From contig NZ_CP114903.1 in the NCBI RefSeq assembly GCF_027497255.1, positions 1,426,001 to 1,490,000 on the forward strand: a stretch of DNA of 64,000 bases, in the 5' to 3' direction. The position numbers and the translations under genes are program-made. Under the pieces are notes generated by a model. That model saw only the letters and a list, made by a program, of their open reading frames with translations. It was not told the origin of the DNA and did not search any database. The DNA is from Micromonospora sp. WMMD882 (lineage in GTDB: Bacteria > Actinomycetota > Actinomycetes > Mycobacteriales > Micromonosporaceae). Shown here one piece after another: positions 58,621-64,000 of this stretch; position 1 is the first letter of the stretch, and the number at the start of each line of letters is the position of its first letter.

Positions 58621-59008
58621 CGGGGCGCTGATCCTGCCATACGTCGGGGGCGACCCGGTCCGCCGGGTCGGGACCGTCGGGGCACAAACCGACACGCCAC
58701 AGCCAACCCCCGTCGACTCGGTCCAGTCCGCCGCCGGAGCGGGGTAACGCTAGGAGCGACATCGCGCGACGACAAGTCGGCAACCCGGAAGAAACAAGTG
58801 ACGTACCTCAACACCCGGAACCGGCGGGTCGCCGTGACATGATCGACGCCTCGGACGCTGCCCGGCCGGATCGACCACCGCCATGACGTCGGCCCTGGTC
58901 GGCCGCGCGAGCGACCGGTCACCCAGGGTGCCCGTTCCGGCTGCGGCACGCCGACGGTACGGGGATCGCGCGCGGGTGGGCCGGGGCGGCGGTGGGTACG
59001 GTAGTGCC
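58621..59008. promoter_or_regulatory. Divergent promoter region, sigma factor/Ser-Thr kinase
   Basis: 388 bases with no supported gene. Minus strand: TTGTCG (58770-58775) and TAGCGT (58747-58752) with a 17-base spacer drive the sigma factor gene. Plus strand: TACGGT (58997-59002) ends six bases before the kinase GTG. The stretch 58780-58845 is AT-richer and includes AAGAAACAAGTGACGTACCTC. Frames across the interval are shadows. Confidence 0.6.
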
Positions 59009-60406
59009 GTGTTGTCTTCGGAAGTCGTACTCAGCGGTCGGTACCGCTTGGACGAACGTGTCGCCACCGGCGGCATGGGTGATGTCTGGCGCGCGTCCGA
59101 CGTGGTGCTGGGTCGACAGGTGGCAGTCAAGGTGCTGCTGCCCGCCCTGGTCTCCGACCCGGACTTCATCGCCCGGTTCCGCGCCGAGGCCAGGATGATG
59201 GCCGCGCTGCGCCACCCCGGCATCGTGCAGGTCTACGACTGCGGCCAGGACGAGTTGGACGGCGGGGCCAAGGCCGACTACCTGGTGATGGAGTTCGTCC
59301 AGGGTCAGCCGCTGTCCAAGCGGATCGAGGCCGACGGCCGGCTCGGCGTGGCCGAGACCATGTCGGTGGTGGCCCAGGCCGCCGAGGCCCTGCACGCCGC
59401 GCATCTCGGCGGCATCGTGCACCGGGACGTCAAACCCAGCAACCTGATGGTCCAGGAGTCCGGCGCGGTGGTGCTGGTGGACTTCGGCGTGGCCCGCTCG
59501 ACGAATGTGACAAGCATCACCAGCACGAACGCGGTGCCGGGCACCGCCCTCTACATGGCACCCGAGCAGGCCGCCGGGCGGCCGGTCTCCGCCGCGACGG
59601 ACATCTACGCGCTGGGCGCGGTCGCCTACTGCTGCCTGACCGGCGGTCCGCCGTTCACTGGGGACAACCCCCTGCAGGTGGCGGTGCGGCATCTGGACGA
59701 CGAGCCGCCGCCGCTGCCCGACGAGATCCCCGAGCCGGTCCGGGCGCTGGTCTCCCGGGCGCTGGCGAAGGAGCCCGCCGACCGGTACGCCAGCGGCGCG
59801 GCGATGGCCGGGGCCGCCCGGGCCGCCGCCGGTGACGCCCTGGGCACCACCGCCGGCGGCACGCCGACCGTGGTGGTGTCGGGCGCCCTGCGCGCCTCCG
59901 GCCCGGACACCCGGACCGACCTGCCGGCGGTGCCGGCCGGCGCGGCGCCCGCCCCGACCGGACGCCCCCGTCGGGGGACGCTGATCGGCGCGGGCGCGGC
60001 GGTGCTGGTGGCGCTGACCGGCCTGGTCGCCGCGTTGGGCTTCACCAACGACAACGCCGCGCCGGCCACCAACCTGAAACCGACCCCGTCGGCGAGCGTG
60101 ACGAGCGAGGTCCCCCAGCAGGTCGTCCCGTCGGACGAGAGCGACCCGGACCCGACCCGCCCGAACCGGCCCGGCACGTCGAGCAGTCGCCCCTCGGCCG
60201 ATCCCACCGTCACGCCCAGCGCCGATCCCAGCGTCACCCCGAGCGCGCCGGCGCCGACGACCGGCCCGACGGGCGCGCCGACGACCACGCCGCCGGCCGC
60301 GCCGCCCACCACCGCGCCGACGACCACGCCGCCGGCCGCGCCGTCGGAGCCGCCTCCGCCGACCGACGCCACCGGCGGGGGCGGCTCCGAAGGCGACGAA
60401 GGCTGA
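59009..60406 (+). CDS. Serine/threonine protein kinase (PknB-like, without PASTA domains)
   Basis: A 465-residue membrane kinase. Kinase domain residues about 8-275: GRYRLDERVATGGMGDVWRA (glycine loop), VAVKVL (Lys), GIVHRDVKPSNLMVQ (catalytic loop), VVLVDFGVARS (DFG) and ALYMAPEQAAG. A linker and one helix (LIGAGAAVLVALTGLVAALG, about residues 330-350) follow, and an extracytoplasmic tail of Pro/Thr/Ser-rich repeats (PSADPTVTPSADPSVTPS, TTTPPAAPPTTAPTTTPPAA) ends in acidic GSEGDEG. No PASTA repeats. GTG at 59009 is selected by its leaderless -10 TACGGT and homology. Target unknown. Confidence 0.93.
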   Translation: MLSSEVVLSGRYRLDERVATGGMGDVWRASDVVLGRQVAVKVLLPALVSDPDFIARFRAEARMMAALRHPGIVQVYDCGQDELDGGAKADYLVMEFVQGQPLSKRIEADGRLGVAETMSVVAQAAEALHAAHLGGIVHRDVKPSNLMVQESGAVVLVDFGVARSTNVTSITSTNAVPGTALYMAPEQAAGRPVSAATDIYALGAVAYCCLTGGPPFTGDNPLQVAVRHLDDEPPPLPDEIPEPVRALVSRALAKEPADRYASGAAMAGAARAAAGDALGTTAGGTPTVVVSGALRASGPDTRTDLPAVPAGAAPAPTGRPRRGTLIGAGAAVLVALTGLVAALGFTNDNAAPATNLKPTPSASVTSEVPQQVVPSDESDPDPTRPNRPGTSSSRPSADPTVTPSADPSVTPSAPAPTTGPTGAPTTTPPAAPPTTAPTTTPPAAPSEPPPPTDATGGGGSEGDEG

Positions 60407-60443
60407 GCCACCCCCCGGCGTCGGGCCCGTGGTGGCGGGCGGG

Positions 60444-61121
60444 TCAGCGGTCGACCAGGGCGCGCATCCGGTCGATCTCGACGTTCTGTTCGACGGCGAC
60501 CGAGGTGGCGAAGTCCGACAGGGTCGGCTCCGCGCCGACCCTGAGCAGGTCCGTGGCCATGGTGACCGCGCCCCGGTGATGGTCGGACATCATCGTGACG
60601 AAGAGCCTGTCGAACTCGGCGCCCCGGGCCGCGGCGAGCCGCCGCACCGCCTCGGCGGACTGCATCCCGGGCATGGCGGCGTGGTCGTGGCCGGTCTCCT
60701 CCAGGGGCAGCCGGCGGGCGTCGAGCCAGCCGCGCAGCACGCCGACCTCCGGTGTCTGGTTGGCGCGGATCCGGTCGGCCAGCGCCCGTACGGTCGGATC
60801 CCCGGCCCGGTCCGGCGCGAGGGCGGCCATCTCCAGCGCCTGCGCGTGGTGCGCGATCATCATCCGGGCGAACCAGACGTCCATGCTGTTGTGCGCGGGT
60901 GACGGGTCGACGCCTACCGCGTCGCCGGGGACGGTCTCGGCCGGCTCGCCGGGGCGGCCGGGCACGATCACCGCGGGGGCGTCGGGCCGCGCCGCCGCGG
61001 TGGTGGTCGGGGCGGTCGACGGCGGGCGTGGGTCCGCTGTGGTCCGCAGCGCCACCGCCAGCGCCGTCACCAGCAGCAGCACCGCGGCCACCGCGACGAG
61101 CCGCCCGTGCCGGATGGACAT
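60444..61121 (-). CDS. DUF305 family exported protein
   Basis: A 225-residue protein with an N-terminal signal anchor (RLVAVAAVLLLVTALAVAL) and a Pro/Ala-rich linker to residue about 70. The DUF305 ferritin-like four-helix domain has the paired histidine motifs ARMMIAHHAQALEMAALAPD and FVTMMSDHHRGAVTMATDLL, plus HDHAAMPGM in the centre, a possible copper/iron site. The family is often near metal-resistance genes, but function is not established. It is divergent from the LVIVD-repeat gene, and the shared promoter has an 11-base inverted repeat. Confidence 0.9.
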   Translation of the reverse strand: MSIRHGRLVAVAAVLLLVTALAVALRTTADPRPPSTAPTTTAAARPDAPAVIVPGRPGEPAETVPGDAVGVDPSPAHNSMDVWFARMMIAHHAQALEMAALAPDRAGDPTVRALADRIRANQTPEVGVLRGWLDARRLPLEETGHDHAAMPGMQSAEAVRRLAAARGAEFDRLFVTMMSDHHRGAVTMATDLLRVGAEPTLSDFATSVAVEQNVEIDRMRALVDR

Positions 61122-61159
61122 CGGCGACCTCCCTTCCCCTGCGGTCGCCGGAATCGTAT

Positions 61160-61210
61160 CCGTCGACGATAATTAGTGGCTTCCCATACATCGACTGATA
61201 TCGTCGACGG
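61160..61210. promoter_or_regulatory. 11-base inverted repeat in DUF305/LVIVD divergent promoter
   Basis: CCGTCGACGAT at 61160-61170 is exactly complementary to ATCGTCGACGG at 61200-61210, with a 29-base AT-rich spacer containing GATAATTAG and CCATACATC. Placed between two divergent genes, it can bind one dimer at each copy and loop the DNA. Each arm contains the palindrome GTCGAC. Confidence 0.55.
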
Positions 61211-61254
61211 CAGAGGCGCCCTGCGCCAGAATCCCGCCGCGAAGGATGCCGTCG

Positions 61255-62688
61255 ATGAGCAGACTTTCCGCACCCAACCGCCGGTTCCGGCTGCTGGCCC
61301 TGGCCGCCGCCGGTCTGCTGGCCGCCACCCTGGCCCCCGTGACGCCCGGCATGGCCGCGGCCTCCTCCGCCGGGCCGGTGACCACCACCGTTCCCGGTGT
61401 CGACGAGATCGTCAGCAGCCCCAACCTCCGCCAGGTCGCGAACGTGCCCCGGCCCGCGCCGCTGGACGTCGGCTTCAACAGTGACCTGGCCTTCCAGGAC
61501 CGGTACGTCTTCGTCGGCAACTACGACGGTTTCCTGATCTACGACATCGGCCGCCCGGAGCAGCCGACCCTGGTGTCGCAGGTGCTCTGCCCGGGCTCGC
61601 AGAACGACATCTCCGTCCACGGTGACCTGCTCTTCCTCTCGACCGACTCGCCCCGTAGCGACGACTCCTGCGCCAGCGAGCGGGTCAACCCGGACCAGAC
61701 GGCGTGGGAGGGCATCAAGATCTTCGACATCAGCGACAAGCGGAGCCCGCGGTACGTCAAGTCCGTCCAGACGGCCTGCGGCTCGCACACCCACACCCTG
61801 GTCCCGGCCGCCCGGGGCCGCAACGTCGCCTACCTCTACGTCTCCTCGTACGGGCCGTCCGACACGTACGTCGGGTGCGCCCGGCCGCACGACTCGATCT
61901 CGATCGTGAAGGTGCCGCTGCGCGACCCCACCCGGGCCGCCGTGGTCGCCACGCCGAACCTCTTCCCCGACGGCGGGTACGAGGGCCGTCCGGGCGCGTC
62001 GGGCACCAGCGGCTGCCACGACATCACCGTGTTCCCGTCGAAGGACCTGGCCGCCGGCGCGTGCATGGGCGACGGGATCCTGCTGGACATCGCCGACCGG
62101 GAAGCCCCGACGGTGATCAACCGGGTGCGGGACACCACGAACTTCGCGTTCTGGCACTCGGCCACGTTCAACAACGCCGGCACCAAGGTCGTCTTCACCG
62201 ACGAGCTGGGCGGGGGCGGCGCGGCGACCTGCAACGCCACGGTCGGGCCGGACCGGGGCGCGGACGCCATCTACGACATCGGCGGCGCCGGGGCGACCCG
62301 GACGTTGACCTTCCGCAGCTACTACAAGATCCCCCGGGCCAACGCGGACACCGAGAACTGCGTCGCGCACAACGGCTCGCTGATCCCGGTCAAGGGCCGC
62401 GACATCATGGTGCAGTCGTGGTACCAGGGCGGCATCTCGGTGTGGGACTTCACCGACTCGGCGAAGCCGAAGGAGATCGCGTTCTGGGAGCGGGGGCCGC
62501 TGTCGGACGCCACGCTGACCTTCGGGGGCACCTGGTCGGCGTACTGGTACAACGGCTACATCTACTCCAGCGACAGCATCAAGGGGCTGGACGTGCTGAA
62601 GCTGACCGACCCGCGTACCTGGTCGGCGAACCTGACCCGCTACCAGGAGCTGAACGTGCAGACCCAGCCGAGTTACCGGAGCTGGTGA
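61255..62688 (+). CDS. Secreted LVIVD-repeat (beta-propeller) protein
   Basis: A 477-residue exported protein. A signal peptide (LLALAAAGLLAATLAPV, cleavage after GMAAA) precedes repeated beta-propeller blades with the LVIVD-like pattern, such as FVGNYDGFLIYDIGRPEQPT, EGIKIFDISDKRSPRYVKSV, ISVWDFTDSAKPKEIAFWER. Six cysteines probably form disulfides (TACGSHTHTL, GCARPHDS, SGCHDIT, ENCVAHNGSL). Such proteins are common in actinobacteria, with unknown function. The ATG at 61255 is chosen for its AAGGA site; the ATG nine bases upstream overlaps that site. The gene ends with a strong hairpin. Confidence 0.88.
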   Translation: MSRLSAPNRRFRLLALAAAGLLAATLAPVTPGMAAASSAGPVTTTVPGVDEIVSSPNLRQVANVPRPAPLDVGFNSDLAFQDRYVFVGNYDGFLIYDIGRPEQPTLVSQVLCPGSQNDISVHGDLLFLSTDSPRSDDSCASERVNPDQTAWEGIKIFDISDKRSPRYVKSVQTACGSHTHTLVPAARGRNVAYLYVSSYGPSDTYVGCARPHDSISIVKVPLRDPTRAAVVATPNLFPDGGYEGRPGASGTSGCHDITVFPSKDLAAGACMGDGILLDIADREAPTVINRVRDTTNFAFWHSATFNNAGTKVVFTDELGGGGAATCNATVGPDRGADAIYDIGGAGATRTLTFRSYYKIPRANADTENCVAHNGSLIPVKGRDIMVQSWYQGGISVWDFTDSAKPKEIAFWERGPLSDATLTFGGTWSAYWYNGYIYSSDSIKGLDVLKLTDPRTWSANLTRYQELNVQTQPSYRSW

Positions 62689-62705
62689 CCGTCCACTGAG
62701 CGCCC

Positions 62706-62746
62706 ACGTCGGCCCGGTCCTCCCACGCGGAGGGCCGGGCCGACGT
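62706..62746. terminator. Terminator after the LVIVD-repeat gene
   Basis: ACGTCGGCCCGG pairs perfectly with CCGGGCCGACGT across TCCTCC...GGAGGG, which extends the stem. It begins 18 bases after the stop codon. Confidence 0.88.
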
Positions 62747-62828
62747 CCGTCGGGGTCCAGGATGGCCGGGCGACGCCGGTTTCCGCCGCGCCGGCCCGGG
62801 GTATCGCCCTGTCACGGAAGGGACGGTG

Positions 62829-63056
62829 ATGACGATGGCGCGCAACGAGTACCACGTGGTGCCGAACGGGTCGGGCTGGAAGGTCGAGCAGGGCGGCAAC
62901 CAGATCGGCTCGTACGACAACAAGCAGTCGGCGGTGGACGCCGGCCGTAAGGTGGCGCACGGGAACGAGCCGAGCCAGCTCGTCGTGCACACCGCCGACG
63001 GCAAGATCGAGACCGAGTACACCTATCAGGACGATCCGTACCCGCCGGCGGGCTGA
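62829..63056 (+). CDS. DUF2188 domain-containing small protein
   Basis: A 75-residue protein. ARNEYHVVPNGSGWKVEQGG followed by NKQSAVDAGRKVAH and SQLVVHTADGKIETEYTYQD matches the DUF2188 family, small proteins of unknown role, in which the 'HVVP..GGW.V' start is typical. The ATG at 62829 follows GGAAGGGA; an ATG six bases on is possible. Hydrophilic and probably cytoplasmic. A hairpin terminator follows. Confidence 0.88.
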   Translation: MTMARNEYHVVPNGSGWKVEQGGNQIGSYDNKQSAVDAGRKVAHGNEPSQLVVHTADGKIETEYTYQDDPYPPAG

Positions 63057-63074
63057 GCCCCGCGCCCCGGGACC

Positions 63075-63123
63075 CCGACGCCCTGTCGGAGCCATCAGCG
63101 TCGATGGCCCCGGCAGGGCGTCG
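63075..63123. terminator. Hairpin terminator after the DUF2188 gene
   Basis: CGACGCCCTG and CAGGGCGTCG form the outer stem, with GCCATC/GATGGC inside and small bulges. It starts about 20 bases after the stop. Confidence 0.8.
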
Positions 63124-63387
63124 GTCGTGTGCGGGTCAGTCTCGACAGGATCCGGTCGAGCTGCGTGGCCAGCGCGGCCCCGGTCAGCTCCGGCCTGCCA
63201 CCGGGAAGTCCCACGGTGGCCCGGCCGCCGCCACCGCAAGTCGGGCCGCCCGCTGGTACGGCTCGTCGCGCAGCAGGGCGAGCTGGGTCTCCGGCGGCTC
63301 CGGCCACCGGCCGGTGTGGTAGGAGGTCGCGATCACACCTGATCGGGACGGGTCGGCGAGCCGGGCTGCGCCTGGCATCGCGGGCAC
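63124..63387 (-). pseudogene. Frameshifted hypothetical ORF
   Basis: From a start near 63387 the minus strand reads MPAMPGAARLADPSRSGVIA then TSYHTGRWPEPPETQLALLR, DEPYQRAARLAVAAAGPPWD. At about 63200 the frame runs to a stop (63184), but the next frame carries on naturally with GGRPELTGAALATQLDRILS then RLTRTRPTPC. Amino-acid composition is protein-like on both sides, so one frameshift in a small gene of about 90 codons is likely. The family is not recognised. It ends in the DUF2188 terminator. Confidence 0.4.
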
Positions 63388-63603
63388 GGGTGCCGTTCGA
63401 CCTCCGCGGTGTCACGCGAGTCGGATTCACGGTTCTCGGGCTCGACCATGCCGAGAGGTTCGCACACACATTTCTCAGGACTCCGGAGCAACACGCTTGC
63501 GTGCGAACGGAGAGTGGCGAACGGCGCTGTCGTCGATGACGCGGCAATTCGGTACAGCTTCCGCTGGATACATCAGAGAATGTACTCTGCGGTGGTGGAG
63601 ACG
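63388..63603. promoter_or_regulatory. Promoter region of the CmtR-like regulator
   Basis: An AT-richer stretch (63460-63600). TACTCT at 63583-63588 is a -10-like box, and AGAG-N6-CTCT (63575-63588) overlaps it as a weak inverted repeat, a position suiting ArsR-family autoregulation. The GGTGGAG ribosome-binding site is at 63595-63600. No gene is supported. Confidence 0.45.
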
Positions 63604-63921
63604 ATGACCTATGGGCAGGTGCTTGCCCGCTTCGGCCATGCCCTGTCCGATCCGACTCGGGCGCGGCTGCTGCTGGCCCTGCGCGACGGCCCTGGATATC
63701 CGGCCGAGCTGGCCGTGTTGCTGGGCACCACCCGGCAGAACCTGTCCAACCACCTGACCTGCCTGCGCGGCTGCGGCCTGGTCGTGGCCGTACCCGAAGG
63801 CCGGCGCACCCGCTACGAGCTGACCGACGCCCGGCTCGCCCACGCCCTGGGTGACCTGCTCGGCGTGGTCCTCGCGGTGGACCCGGTCTGCGGAGACCCG
63901 ACCGAGGAAGGGTGCTGCTGA
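63604..63921 (+). CDS. ArsR/SmtB-family metal-sensing repressor, CmtR-like
   Basis: About 105 residues, winged helix. ALSDPTRARLLLALRDGPGY then PAELAVLLGTTRQNLSNHLT is the ArsR DNA-binding core. CLRGCGLVVAVPEGRRTRYE has Cys53 and Cys57, which match the Cd2+/Pb2+ ligands in helix alpha-4 of CmtR. The tail DPVCGDPTEEGCC adds Cys96, 104 and 105 where CmtR has its third ligand. Start ATG 63604 has GGAG four bases away; ATG 63580 is also in frame. The next gene overlaps by one base (TGATG), so it would be repressed together with the sensor. Confidence 0.88.
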   Translation: MTYGQVLARFGHALSDPTRARLLLALRDGPGYPAELAVLLGTTRQNLSNHLTCLRGCGLVVAVPEGRRTRYELTDARLAHALGDLLGVVLAVDPVCGDPTEEGCC

Positions 63922-64000
63922 TGAGCCTGCCCCCTATCCCCCGGACACCTGCCGGGCCGTCGGCACAGCGCCAGGCGGTGCTCACCCGCAGGGTGCGCCT
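63921..64000 (+). CDS. Probable cation diffusion facilitator-type transporter (partial)
   Basis: Only 26 codons are in the window: MSLPPIPRTPAGPSAQRQAV then LTRRVRL. The ...LTRRVRL ending is like the segment before helix one of many actinobacterial CDF-type cation transporters, and such genes commonly follow CmtR-like sensors. Identity is mainly by context. ATG overlaps the regulator stop. Confidence 0.45.
   Translation, partial: MSLPPIPRTPAGPSAQRQAVLTRRVR

Noticed and set aside
60180-60350. Repeat array near 60.2 kb
   Set aside because: Low-complexity codons for the Pro/Thr/Ser-rich kinase tail, not a DNA element.
58919-62370. Minus-strand frames of 257 and 914 residues over the kinase gene
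   Set aside because: Antisense shadows; plus strand has a complete Ser/Thr kinase and LVIVD protein.

Overview
The window is very GC-rich, gene-dense DNA from an actinomycete, most likely a member of the Micromonosporaceae (Micromonospora-like). The lineage call rests on recognised content: the RNA polymerase protein RbpA beside a dolichol-phosphate-mannose-type synthase and apolipoprotein N-acyltransferase, an ergothioneine operon, an HAIR-type heat-shock operator, a sigma-R-like promoter, and many GTG starts that sit 6 to 9 bases after a TANNNT-type -10 box (leaderless transcripts). The genus is an inference. No tRNA, rRNA, CRISPR array or intact insertion sequence was found.

Layout. 1-5928: start of cydB, cydA, a PlsC-type acyltransferase, a decayed Ca2+/H+ antiporter fragment, a glycerophosphodiester phosphodiesterase, a UMF1-type MFS protein and thymidine kinase. 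6069-13628: a four-gene ABC operon with two FtsX/MacB-like permeases and two ATPases. 13630-23520: mixed chromosomal genes (AidB-like flavoprotein, tyrosine recombinase, Hsp20 with HAIR operator, HNH protein, MDMPI-fold protein, a secreted cell-wall protein, DUF1992, a long coiled-coil protein, rbpA), with a frameshifted serine-resolvase remnant and a repeat-rich intergenic region. 23574-26587: FxsA, Ppm-type mannosyltransferase and Lnt, followed by a possible small RNA gene.

27130-35367 is the most distinctive block: a lysine-fermentation (3,5-diaminohexanoate) cluster in a presumably aerobic actinomycete. kdd, an amidohydrolase, kamD, kamE, kal and a GlmL/MutL-like gene lie on the minus strand with stop/start overlaps or tiny gaps. 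kamA (lysine 2,3-aminomutase) is divergent, and the shared AT-rich promoter carries an inverted repeat. Together they would take lysine through beta-lysine and 3,5-diaminohexanoate towards 3-aminobutyryl-CoA and crotonyl-CoA. The cleavage enzyme Kce is not in the window. An AsnC/Lrp regulator and an acyl-CoA dehydrogenase follow nearby.

35438-42441: CsbD, a histidine phosphatase, the AsnC/Lrp regulator, an acyl-CoA dehydrogenase, a frameshifted MFS transporter, RtcB, peptide deformylase and an LPXTG surface protein. 42454-49747: an exopolysaccharide-type locus (DUF4012, WbuB-like glycosyltransferase, low-molecular-weight tyrosine phosphatase, BY-kinase, CapD/FlaA1-like dehydratase). 49870-57099: NhaA with a possibly structured leader, two small membrane proteins, a GDT1-family Mn2+ exporter behind a yybP-ykoY riboswitch, and the ergothioneine genes egtA-egtB-egtC-egtD. 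57216-64000: ECF-type sigma factor with a membrane partner, Ser/Thr kinase, DUF305 protein, LVIVD-repeat protein, DUF2188 protein, a frameshifted ORF, and a CmtR-like metal sensor leading into a truncated, probable cation transporter.
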